Notes: generated by a model not told the origin, from the letters alone. Shown: positions 1-6,180, counted from the stretch's first letter. The stretch: 6,842 bases of DNA from Spirochaetaceae bacterium (GCA_031267955.1 JAIRYB010000244.1:1-6842); one strand, 5' to 3'. A program made the numbers and translations.

Positions 1-1329
1 CTGGCCCGGCTCCCCCCGGAGCGGAACCTCCTGGCGAAAATGGGCGTCTATTCCACTTACATTTACAACAGGTTTTCCGAAATCGCGCAGGCAATGGAAA
101 TCAACAGCAAGCTCTTTAAGGACGACTGGAACGACGCGCTTCCCTACCTTCTCCGCTACCGTTTTTCCCGGGAACTTGAAGCGCCGGTCTTTACCGGAAA
201 GGACGCCATGGAACTGCTGCGGAAACTGGAAAGCCGGAAATTCCCCATCCCCGGCGAGGCCGGCGGCAGGGCCGATGGCGAGGCTGATGGCAGGGACGGC
301 GGAGTGCCGCCCCCGGGCATTTCCGCCGCAGCAGCCGCGAATCCGGCCGCCGCCGTGTTCGAGGAATACCTTTACCCAAAGCCTGCCTGGCCCCAGGGGC
401 TTGACTGGATAAGCTACATGGCCTTCCTCTGCCTTGAGTACTCTTCGTTCATGGACGCGCTGGCAAACAGCGCGGACAGGAAAATACGTTCCTCGGATAT
501 CGTCGCCTATAACGCCGGGCAGGAGATGGAAGACCAGATCCGCGAGCAGCACGAAAGCGCCTCGGCGGCCCTGCCGTCGGCCTTGCCGGCGGACAAAGAC
601 GGCCCCGCCGAAGACAGCGATGATAACAAAGACGGCGAACCAGATCCGGGAAGGAGCGCGTCCTTTACCAACGCCCGGATATCCCGCACTGTCACCGAGT
701 GCAACGACACCTACGATCTGCTCGGCATACTGAGGGAGCGGAGCCGCAGCCTCAAAAAAAGCCGGCTTTACACGGACCTGCTCTACAATGTCAACCGCAA
801 CAAGTTCAACGCCGGAACCCTGATCCCCCGCCGCCGCCGGAACGAGGCGTGGACGCAGAACAGCGTCTGCATACTCCTCGATGTTTCAGGCAGCGTTCCC
901 GCCACTTTTGTCAAACAGGTAGTGGGCATCATCATACAGGCAGAGGGGGCCTTTAACAGAAGGCGGAGCCGCCTTGTTTCCTGGTCGGACAGCCTCCGGG
1001 ACGATGTCCCGCTTTCCGCGCTCAGATCCGTTTCCTCCGGAGGCGGCACGGTCCTGGGCAAGGGCATTGAATATTGCGGACAGTACCTTGGCGAAGATTC
1101 CAGTTTTTTTATCATCAGCGACTTCCAGGACGACATTTGCGACTGGATTGACGCCGCCAAAGACATTCCGGGAAGGAAGACCGCCATAGGCTACGGCAGG
1201 GCCGGGCGGGACGTTTCCTTTGAAGAGTGGTTTTCCGCCATAGGTTCCGTCTCCCCTTACCGCAAACGCCAGGTAGACCCCCGGGAATTCTGCTCGGTCT
1301 TCGACGCCGTACTTATCCGGGCCAGGTAG
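1..1329 (+). CDS. VWA-domain protein (CoxE/DUF2201-like), 5' end outside window
   Basis: The reading frame is open from base 1. The first ATG, at 40, has no Shine-Dalgarno sequence in front of it, so the true start is probably upstream of the window. Counting from that ATG there are 429 residues. The C-terminal third is a VWA fold with a metal-ion-dependent adhesion site: DVSGS at 281-285 (D281, S283, S285), the GGGT threonine at 337, and ISDFQDD with D361. This resembles the VWA domains of CoxE-like and DUF2201 proteins, which commonly work with MoxR-type AAA+ ATPases in assembling or remodelling protein complexes; that partner would have to lie off the left edge. There is no signal peptide in the visible part, and no HExxH metallopeptidase motif. 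Two low-complexity stretches (about 71-105, Gly/Ala/Asp-rich, and 171-206, acidic) look like flexible linkers. The VWA fold is firm; the cellular role is not known. Confidence 0.85.
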   Translation: MARLPPERNLLAKMGVYSTYIYNRFSEIAQAMEINSKLFKDDWNDALPYLLRYRFSRELEAPVFTGKDAMELLRKLESRKFPIPGEAGGRADGEADGRDGGVPPPGISAAAAANPAAAVFEEYLYPKPAWPQGLDWISYMAFLCLEYSSFMDALANSADRKIRSSDIVAYNAGQEMEDQIREQHESASAALPSALPADKDGPAEDSDDNKDGEPDPGRSASFTNARISRTVTECNDTYDLLGILRERSRSLKKSRLYTDLLYNVNRNKFNAGTLIPRRRRNEAWTQNSVCILLDVSGSVPATFVKQVVGIIIQAEGAFNRRRSRLVSWSDSLRDDVPLSALRSVSSGGGTVLGKGIEYCGQYLGEDSSFFIISDFQDDICDWIDAAKDIPGRKTAIGYGRAGRDVSFEEWFSAIGSVSPYRKRQVDPREFCSVFDAVLIRAR

Positions 1330-1347
1330 AGGCGGGGGCCTTTTCCG

Positions 1348-1446
1348 CGTGGGGGAAGCCTCCCCCTACGGCCGGGCCAGGGTCCCGGCCTACCCCCTCT
1401 GCGGGGGACACCCCCGCAACGCCCCCGGCCCCGGCGGCCCTCCGGG
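1348..1446. repeat. Cluster of G/C hairpins between convergent genes
   Basis: The 126 bases between the convergent VWA and aldolase genes hold consecutive inverted repeats. 1348-1370: CGT+GGGGGA pairs with TCCCCC+ACG around an AGCC loop, with one bulged T. 1370-1390: GGCCGGG/CCCGGCC around a 7-base loop. 1400-1418: TGCGGGGG/CCCCCGCA around ACA. 1430-1446: CCCGG/CCGGG. None is followed by a T-run on either strand, so they are not canonical intrinsic terminators, although such stems could protect the 3' ends of both transcripts. The layout resembles dispersed intergenic palindromic repeats of REP type; that identity is inferred, since only one copy lies in this window. Confidence 0.6.
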
Positions 1447-1455
1447 ATAATTTAG

Positions 1456-2454
1456 CTACGCCTGGCCCGCGCTGCCCAGGACGTTCGTGTTCTTGTGCGC
1501 GTAAAGCTTCTTAAGCTCGTCGCGGGCGGGCCCCAGGTATTTGCGGGGATCGAATTCCTCGGGCTTTTCGGCGAAGACCTTGCGGATCATGGCGGTCATG
1601 GCAAGGCGGCCGTCGGAGTCGATGTTGATCTTGCAGACCGCGCTCTTGGCGGCCTTGCGCAGCTGTTCTTCGGGGATGCCCACAGAATCCTTCAGCCTGC
1701 CGCCGTACTGTTCGACGATTTTTACGTACTCAATGGGGACCGACGAGGACCCGTGAAGCACAATGGGAAAGCCGGGGAGTTTTTTCTCGACCTGCTCAAG
1801 TATGTCAAAGCGCAGAGGGGGCGGGATCAGGATGCCGTTGGCGTCGCGCGTGCACTGTTCGGGCTTGAATTTGGTCCTGCCGTGGCTTGTCCCGATGGAA
1901 ATCGCCAGGGAGTCGACCTTGGTCTTGCCCACAAAGTCCTCCACTTCCTCGGGCTGCGTGTAATGGCTCTTTTCGGAGGAAACATCGTCTTCCACCCCGG
2001 CGAGAACCCCCAGTTCCCCCTCGACCGTGACATAGTCTTTCTGGGAATGGGCGAATTCGCAGACCTTTCTGGTCAGGGCCGCGTTCTCGTCGTAGGGGAG
2101 GTGCGACCCGTCGATCATTACCGAGGAAAACCCGGTTTCTATACAGTCCTTGCAAAGCTCGAAGGTGTCCCCGTGATCGAGGTGGAGCACGATGGGGATG
2201 TCACAGCCCAGCTCGTGGGCGTATTCCACCGCGCCTTTGGCCATATTTTTAAGCAAATTCTGATTGGCGTACTTCCTCGCGCCGGAAGATACCTGGAGTA
2301 TTACCGGCGATTTGGTTTCCACGCAAGCCTGGATAATGGCCTGCATCTGCTCCATATTGTTAAAATTGTACGCCGGAATAGCGTAGCCGCCGGAAACCGC
2401 CTTTTTAAACAGCTCCTTGGTATTCACCAGGCCCAACTCTCTATAACTGGTCAT
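1456..2454 (-). CDS. fba: Fructose-bisphosphate aldolase, class II
   Basis: Zinc-dependent cleavage of fructose-1,6-bisphosphate to dihydroxyacetone phosphate and glyceraldehyde-3-phosphate, in cytoplasmic glycolysis/gluconeogenesis. The 332-residue product is full length for the class IIB type. Visible signatures: YAIPAYNFNN near residues 24-33; HLDHG at 91-95, giving the catalytic Asp93 and zinc ligand His94; VEGELG at 144-149 with the conserved acidic residues; SHGRTKF with zinc ligand His191; VLHGSSSVP with zinc ligand His234 and the phosphate-binding loop; and NIDSDGR at 277-283. The ATG at 2454 is well supported: AAGGAG (complement of 2461-2466) lies six bases upstream. The gene is divergent from the membrane-protein gene at 2585. 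The 328-codon open frame on the opposite strand is its antisense shadow. Confidence 0.97.
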   Translation of the reverse strand: MTSYRELGLVNTKELFKKAVSGGYAIPAYNFNNMEQMQAIIQACVETKSPVILQVSSGARKYANQNLLKNMAKGAVEYAHELGCDIPIVLHLDHGDTFELCKDCIETGFSSVMIDGSHLPYDENAALTRKVCEFAHSQKDYVTVEGELGVLAGVEDDVSSEKSHYTQPEEVEDFVGKTKVDSLAISIGTSHGRTKFKPEQCTRDANGILIPPPLRFDILEQVEKKLPGFPIVLHGSSSVPIEYVKIVEQYGGRLKDSVGIPEEQLRKAAKSAVCKINIDSDGRLAMTAMIRKVFAEKPEEFDPRKYLGPARDELKKLYAHKNTNVLGSAGQA

Positions 2455-2474
2455 TCAGAACTCCTTGCTTCGTT

Positions 2475-2504
2475 TTTATAACGGAATTTATCGGGCAGGT
2501 TCAA
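2475..2504 (-). promoter_or_regulatory. Probable sigma70 promoter of fba
   Basis: Reading leftward, a -35 TTGAAC (complement of 2499-2504) and a -10 TATAAA (complement of 2475-2480) are separated by 18 bp. The expected start of transcription near 2468 would leave a 5' leader of about 14 bases that just includes the AAGGAG ribosome binding site at 2461-2466. Called from the hexamers only. Confidence 0.5.
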
Positions 2505-2518
2505 ACCAAGACCGCCCT

Positions 2519-2533
2519 TTTATAAATTATAAA
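2519..2533. promoter_or_regulatory. A/T palindrome midway between divergent promoters
   Basis: TTTATAA-A-TTATAAA is a perfect 15-bp inverted repeat. It lies exactly 14 bp from the -35 box of the leftward fba promoter (ending at 2504) and 14 bp from the -35 box of the rightward promoter (starting at 2548). It could be a shared UP element for RNA polymerase or an operator for a dimeric regulator. The symmetry is seen directly; the function is inferred. Confidence 0.4.
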
Positions 2534-2547
2534 GAAAAACCGGCGCG

Positions 2548-2577
2548 TAGACAATACGCCGCGGTCTCGCGTAAAAT
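2548..2577 (+). promoter_or_regulatory. Probable sigma70 promoter, possibly giving a leaderless mRNA
   Basis: A -35 TAGACA (2548-2553) and a -10 TAAAAT (2572-2577), each five of six to consensus, are separated by 18 bp. Only seven bases separate the -10 box from the ATG at 2585, so transcription would be expected to begin at or next to the start codon. Confidence 0.5.
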
Positions 2578-2584
2578 AGGGCCG

Positions 2585-3541
2585 ATGGGGAAAAAACGCA
2601 TTATCATCCCGGCGGCCGTTGTCCTTGTCCTGGCGGCGGCCTGGCTCGGAATCAGTTCCTTCCTCTCCCGCGCCCCGGTACTGGTGGTGGAAGACCGCGT
2701 CTTTGAATCGATCTACGGCCCTTTCAGGCTTAGAAAAAAACAGTTCCTCCTCTCCCTCGGTCTGAAACGGCCCCTTAGGGTGGTCAGGATAGAGGAAAAC
2801 GCCGGGGACGATGTGGCGGTTTTCACGGTGGAATCCGCGGCGGAAAACCCCTACTGCGTTATTTTCGCGGCCCGGTATTACGGCGCGGCCCGGCGTTACA
2901 GCCAGGAGTACCCGGAGATTCCCGTCGGGGTTTTCCGGGGGCGCGGCCAGGATCCGGGGCTGGGAGACGGGGAGGGTCTTAAAATAATCAGGACCGATCA
3001 GAAACTCGACCTTTACCGGGCGGGCCGCCTGGCCGCCCTGCTGGTCCCCGCCCCGCCGCCTCCCGAAGAAGGGGCCGCCCTCCCGGAGGAAAGGGTCCCG
3101 GTCATCCTTGTTTTCCAGGACGAGTATATCTCCAACGACCAGCGCGACGCTTTTAAAAAAGGGCTGGAGGATGAGGGCAACCAGTCGAGGCCCCGCTATC
3201 TGATCGGGTCTTCCCAGTACCAAAGCGGGATGCCCTGCGACGCCGCGGTAATTTACGGGGCGGCCCCCGGCTTTTCCGAGCTGCCCGGGGAAATACCGGG
3301 GCTGCTCTTTTCATGGATAGACCCCGGCCTGACCCCGCGCAAGGTTAAGGCTGTTTTTGACGATTCCCCCCTGGCCCTGGCCCCGGAACTGGTCCCCCTT
3401 ATAACGGAAACGGGAAATGACGGGGATAATAACGGAAAAATCTTAGAAATACCTTCAGAAATTCAGATTTTAAGCCGAAGATTAGCGGAAAAGCAATTAT
3501 TGGAAAAAATGAAAAGCGCCGCCGGCGCGGAGCTGCCCTGA
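2585..3541 (+). CDS. Membrane-anchored extracytoplasmic protein of unknown function
   Basis: Not recognised as a named family. The frame is open from 2465, but the ATG at 2585 is preferred because it puts a basic tip (MGKKR) and a hydrophobic segment (about residues 6-28) at the N-terminus, as in a signal anchor or uncleaved signal peptide. There is no lipobox cysteine. The product is 318 residues. The soluble part has alternating hydrophobic strands and helices (LRVVRI, YCVIFAARYYG, VPVILVFQDEY, AAVIYGAA) and phrases such as DLYRAGRLAALL that faintly recall Bmp/PnrA-like type 1 periplasmic binding proteins; this is a fold-level guess. A proline loop lies at about 154-160. The last 45 or so codons are markedly A/T-richer and encode a charged helix. 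The gene is divergent from fba and upstream of, but probably transcribed separately from, the flaA pair. Confidence 0.75.
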   Translation: MGKKRIIIPAAVVLVLAAAWLGISSFLSRAPVLVVEDRVFESIYGPFRLRKKQFLLSLGLKRPLRVVRIEENAGDDVAVFTVESAAENPYCVIFAARYYGAARRYSQEYPEIPVGVFRGRGQDPGLGDGEGLKIIRTDQKLDLYRAGRLAALLVPAPPPPEEGAALPEERVPVILVFQDEYISNDQRDAFKKGLEDEGNQSRPRYLIGSSQYQSGMPCDAAVIYGAAPGFSELPGEIPGLLFSWIDPGLTPRKVKAVFDDSPLALAPELVPLITETGNDGDNNGKILEIPSEIQILSRRLAEKQLLEKMKSAAGAELP

Positions 3542-3551
3542 TTTTCAGGGC
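3535..3551 (+). terminator. Hairpin overlapping the stop codon (weak terminator candidate)
   Basis: GCCCTG (3535-3540) and CAGGGC (3546-3551) form a perfect 6-bp stem around ATTTT, straddling the TGA stop of the preceding gene. No T-run follows, so it may protect the 3' end or slow polymerase rather than terminate efficiently. The strong flaA promoter lies only 33 bp downstream. Confidence 0.35.
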
Positions 3552-3583
3552 GGGACAGGCCGGCATACCTTCAAAGAGAGGGT

Positions 3584-3612
3584 TTGACAAAGGCGGCTTT
3601 AGGAAATATAAT
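3584..3612 (+). promoter_or_regulatory. Consensus sigma70 promoter of the flaA operon
   Basis: TTGACA (3584-3589) and TATAAT (3607-3612) match both consensus hexamers in all six positions with the optimal 17-bp spacer. The predicted start near 3619 gives a leader of about 33 bases containing AAAGGAG (3639-3645), six bases before the ATG. No sigma28-type element is apparent. Confidence 0.88.
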
Positions 3613-3651
3613 ATGATTGACCTCTTTTTAAGACAAGGAAAGGAGTAGACG

Positions 3652-4413
3652 ATGAAACAAGGCAGTTTCAGGGCTTTCTGGTTGATACTTATGACGGCCG
3701 TGGCGGTTTCTTTCACCTTTGGCGATGAGAACACCTCCCAGCTTGAATCCGTAATTCTGGATTCCTTTGACGGCGATTCCGGGTATACCTGGAGGATACA
3801 GGGGAGCAAATTCGCCACCCAGGTTGGGGATGAAGAGTACCCGAGGATAACTTACGCGGCAACCTGGCCCACCCAGATTTTCGGGCAGAACGAGGACGGG
3901 AAAGAGCTTAAGAGTCTGGGCGTTTGGGGAAAATTTGATCGCCGGGGTTATAACTGGATCGATATTTACCCCACCGGCGGCAGCGCCGAAGACGGCGCGG
4001 AAACGGAAGAAGGCGCGCCCGCCGAAATACCGATGCCCGGCCGTTCCCAGATACTGGATATCTGGGTGTGGGGTTCCAATCTGAACTACCAGTTGGAAGC
4101 CTATGTGCGGGATTACCGGGGGATTGTCCATACGCTTCCCATGGGTTCCATCCATTTTACCGGGTGGAGAAATATGAAGGTAAGCATCCCCAGGACTATT
4201 CCCCAGTCCAAGCGGATACTGCCCCGGCTTACCGGCCTGACCTTTGTCAAATTCCGGATTTGGACCGGGCCTACGGAGCAGGTAAACAATTTCTATATCT
4301 ATTTCGATCAGTTAAAACTGCTGACAGATACCTTTGAAACCCATTATGATGGCGAAGAGCTGGCGGATCCGAAGAAGGTGCAGGAATTCTGGTCCGGCGG
4401 TGAAAATAATTAA
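3652..4413 (+). CDS. flaA: Flagellar filament outer layer protein FlaA (first copy)
   Basis: FlaA proteins form the sheath around the FlaB core of spirochaete periplasmic flagella and influence filament stiffness and cell shape. The 253-residue product starts with a Sec-type signal peptide (MKQGSFR, then a hydrophobic core to about residue 24, cleavage probably near FTFG/DEN), as expected for export to the periplasm. Family features are DSFDG with a following W, an aromatic strand-rich body, the WVWGSNLNYQL segment, MGSIHFTGWRNMKVSIP, and near the C-terminus FYIYFDQLKLLTDTF. An acidic, proline-containing insertion lies at about 109-128. It has a strong ribosome binding site and the sigma70 promoter described separately. 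It shares the W-GxNxN, MGxxxFxGW and YIYxDxL signatures with the next gene, so the two are tandem paralogues. Which numbered FlaA it corresponds to cannot be decided here. Confidence 0.93.
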   Translation: MKQGSFRAFWLILMTAVAVSFTFGDENTSQLESVILDSFDGDSGYTWRIQGSKFATQVGDEEYPRITYAATWPTQIFGQNEDGKELKSLGVWGKFDRRGYNWIDIYPTGGSAEDGAETEEGAPAEIPMPGRSQILDIWVWGSNLNYQLEAYVRDYRGIVHTLPMGSIHFTGWRNMKVSIPRTIPQSKRILPRLTGLTFVKFRIWTGPTEQVNNFYIYFDQLKLLTDTFETHYDGEELADPKKVQEFWSGGENN

Positions 4414-4418
4414 GGAGG
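4412..4418 (+). promoter_or_regulatory. Ribosome binding site overlapping the upstream stop codon
   Basis: AAGGAGG overlaps the TAA stop (4411-4413) of the first flaA gene and sits six bases before the ATG at 4425, a layout typical of translational coupling. It also decides the start: the ATG at 4421 is in another frame and too close to the site. Confidence 0.8.
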
Positions 4419-4424
4419 CCATGG

Positions 4425-5147
4425 ATGAAACGAACTATTTTCGCAATTGTATTGCTTGCCGCAGGCGCTTATGTATACGCGCAGAATGCGAACGCCGGCG
4501 ACCCCGATCCTGAAGCCATCGGAACCGAAGAAGCCCGGCAGGAGATAAAAGAAATCTCGGTTGATAAATTCGAGCACGAAGGCTACTGGACATCCTTTAT
4601 GTCTTCCGACAGCGGTTACGCCACCACAAGGCTTTTCGAAGGATCGCCCAGGGACAAGGAACCCATAGAAGACGAAAGCGATCAGAATATCCCGGATAAA
4701 TTCGTGCTCGGCACCCGCATCGACTTCCTGCACAGGGGCCATACGAGTTTTGTCCTCAGGCCGAACCGCCCCATCCCTATCGAGGGGATTACCAAGACTA
4801 TTTCGGTCTGGGCAGTGGGCCGTAACTTTAACCATTCCCTTACCGTGCTTATCGAGGATTTCTTCGGCAAGCCCTACGAGCTTTACATGGGCAAGCTGAA
4901 TTTCCAGGGCTGGAAGCAGATACGGGTAGCGGTCCCCCCCCAAACGGAAGACGGCACTTCAGGCATAGTCCAGAGGAACTACCATTACAACAACCAGCTC
5001 GGGATCAAGATACGGGGCTTCCGTATCGACGTGGATCCTATGGAAGCTTTGGGCAGCTATTATATCTACCTTGACGATCTCCGGGCGGTAACCGATCTTT
5101 TCGCGGAGAACAACCGCGACGAAGACGATATGAGGGACGACTGGTAG
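4425..5147 (+). CDS. flaA: Flagellar filament outer layer protein FlaA (second copy)
   Basis: A second FlaA-family sheath protein, 240 residues, separated from the first by 11 bases and almost certainly co-transcribed and translationally coupled. The signal peptide is clear: MKR, a hydrophobic core, and a probable cleavage site after AYVYA, before QNANAG. The mature protein has the family's middle and C-terminal signatures: ISVWAVGRNFNHSLTVLIEDFFG, MGKLNFQGWKQIRVAVP and YYIYLDDLRAVTDLF. It differs from its neighbour in an N-terminal acidic/Glu-rich segment (about residues 25-45) and a short acidic tail, DEDDMRDDW. Identity is low outside the shared motifs, so the duplication is old. No T-run terminator follows directly. 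Confidence 0.92.
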   Translation: MKRTIFAIVLLAAGAYVYAQNANAGDPDPEAIGTEEARQEIKEISVDKFEHEGYWTSFMSSDSGYATTRLFEGSPRDKEPIEDESDQNIPDKFVLGTRIDFLHRGHTSFVLRPNRPIPIEGITKTISVWAVGRNFNHSLTVLIEDFFGKPYELYMGKLNFQGWKQIRVAVPPQTEDGTSGIVQRNYHYNNQLGIKIRGFRIDVDPMEALGSYYIYLDDLRAVTDLFAENNRDEDDMRDDW

Positions 5148-5178
5148 AACAGGCGGAAAGCGGCGGTACGGACAGGGC

Positions 5179-5244
5179 TTTAGCTTTAGGGCCGGAAGCC
5201 CGCGCGGCCCGGCTAAAAAACACGGGCGCCCTCCCTATTTCCCG
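5179..5244. terminator. Hairpins between convergent genes
   Basis: TTTAGC (5179-5184) pairs with GCTAAA (5212-5217), and inside it GGGCC (5189-5193) pairs with GGCCC (5206-5210) around a 12-base loop. For the rightward flaA transcript this stem has no following T-run. For the leftward gene, a T6 run (complement of 5215-5220) follows a weak CGGG/CCCG stem (complement of 5241-5244 and 5223-5226), which could act as a poor intrinsic terminator. The stem is seen; the activity is inferred. Confidence 0.35.
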
Positions 5245-5942
5245 ATAACGTACACAAAACTGTTTCCGCGCTTGCCCTTCCGTTTCAGCACCTTCATCTT
5301 GTGCAGCACGTAGAGCGTCTTGCGCGCGCTTGCCGTGTCGATCCGCGCCTTTTCCGCCAAATCCCGGACAGTAAATTCCTCGCCTTTTTTGAACGGCGCA
5401 AAACGGCGGTAATCGCGCGGCTTTTCCAGGGGGATAGCCTCGTGCCAGGCAAGGAGTTCCCGGTCCCTAATGCTTGCGCCTTTGCGCCGCCAGGAACCCC
5501 TGCCGTCGGCGACGCGCTTTTCAACGATGTCCACCAGCGCAAGCTCGACGGACAGGCCCGGGACCAGGGGGAGTTCCGGGGCGTAAAGCAGGCTGCCGAA
5601 GAGGTCCCAGGCCGTGCCGGAGCGGGGGCTTTTGCGGCGGCGGACAAGGGCGCCCGCCTCGTCGTAAAGTTCAATGTACTTGCTCAAAACAATGGGGTGA
5701 ACGATCCTTACCCTGGAATGGGCCGTAAAGGCGGGGATCTTCCGCTTCAGGGGGCCGAAACTTCCGGTCTGGACCTCTATAAGCTCGCCGTTTTTTCCGA
5801 CGCCGTCGCAGACAAACCCGCCTATCTCTTGTTCGGTAAGGTCCCCTGACGCGGCGTAGCGGAATTTAAGGGAGCGGTGGAGGCTGCTTTCCCGCTCGAC
5901 CCCGATTCCGGCCTTCGCCCGCCGTTCGCTAGGGGCGGGCAA
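5235..5942 (-). CDS. Unknown protein: possible PD-(D/E)XK-like domain plus C-terminal winged helix
   Basis: No named function recognised. There is no ATG or GTG start before the conserved region; in-frame TTG codons lie at 5975, 5951 and 5942. The 5942 start is preferred because GGGGAG lies ten bases upstream and the overlap with the preceding gene shrinks to 14 bases; the longest reading would be 246 residues. In longest-reading numbering, ERESSLHRSLK (27-37) is followed by GFVCDGV (Asp57) and LIEVQT (Glu67, Gln69), then a basic LKRKI. The E...D...ExQ order with strand-like surroundings resembles PD-(D/E)XK nuclease-fold cores with Gln in place of Lys. RRRKSPRSG (112-120) is strongly basic. 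Residues 200-243 look like a winged helix-turn-helix (FTVRDLAEKARIDTASARKTLYVL, then a basic wing), suggesting DNA binding. From memory, an uncharacterised bacterial family shares the SLH and IEVQT motifs. It is last in the leftward cluster. Confidence 0.75.
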   Translation of the reverse strand: MPAPSERRAKAGIGVERESSLHRSLKFRYAASGDLTEQEIGGFVCDGVGKNGELIEVQTGSFGPLKRKIPAFTAHSRVRIVHPIVLSKYIELYDEAGALVRRRKSPRSGTAWDLFGSLLYAPELPLVPGLSVELALVDIVEKRVADGRGSWRRKGASIRDRELLAWHEAIPLEKPRDYRRFAPFKKGEEFTVRDLAEKARIDTASARKTLYVLHKMKVLKRKGKRGNSFVYVIGK

Positions 5943-6174
5943 GCGGGCCAAGCTCCCCGGCGTCCAAAAGCTCAAGGTAATGCAGCGTCTCGTTGCCCCC
6001 CCGGTTTTCGTTCACCTTGATCCGGTAAACCCGGAAGGCGATCATCCGGCTTGTGGGGAGGGGCAGGCTGAGCCGGCGGCCGTTAATATCGACAATACTG
6101 TTCAGGGGCAGTTTTTCGGGGATTTCCTGGGTATCCCCCTCGGGAAAAACGACAAAGTAATCGTTCATGAACAT
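5929..6174 (-). CDS. 81-residue unknown protein
   Basis: Not recognised. The product is MFMNDYFVVFPEGDTQEIP onward, with no signal peptide, no membrane segment and no cysteines; alternating hydrophobic residues suggest a small beta-rich soluble protein (LPLNSIVDINGRRLSLPLP, MIAFRVYRIKVNENRGG, TLHYLELL). No Shine-Dalgarno sequence precedes either in-frame ATG (6174 or 6168), but a well-formed promoter ends six bases before the first, so a leaderless mRNA starting at the ATG is plausible. It lies 66 bases after the XRE regulator gene, and its 3' end overlaps the start of the nuclease-like gene in another frame. That overlap and the shared strand argue that it is a real gene expressed with its neighbour. 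The role is unknown. Confidence 0.65.
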   Translation of the reverse strand: MFMNDYFVVFPEGDTQEIPEKLPLNSIVDINGRRLSLPLPTSRMIAFRVYRIKVNENRGGNETLHYLELLDAGELGPLARP

Positions 6175-6180
6175 GGAAGA

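Noticed and set aside
1227..1514. A 95-codon + strand frame across the hairpin cluster
   Set aside because: It runs through the VWA gene's end and the G/C repeats; the translation is low-complexity Pro/Arg/Ala and has no ribosome binding site.
1495..2481. A 328-codon open frame on the + strand opposite fba
   Set aside because: It lies antisense to an unmistakable aldolase gene, its translation has no family signature, and it arises from the G+C-rich codon bias of the real gene.
2501..3223. A 240-codon leftward frame opposite the membrane-protein gene
   Set aside because: Its translation is rich in Gly, Arg and Pro without recognisable motifs, and it would overlap the divergent promoter region. 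It is treated as a shadow of the rightward gene.
3621..3627. CCTCTTT near the flaA transcription start, matching an arm of the XRE palindrome
   Set aside because: There is no inverted partner nearby, and CTCTTT occurs elsewhere in coding sequence in this window, so it is probably chance.
3628..4155. A 175-codon leftward frame opposite the first flaA gene
   Set aside because: Antisense to a clear FlaA gene with signal peptide, promoter and ribosome binding site; no supporting signals of its own.
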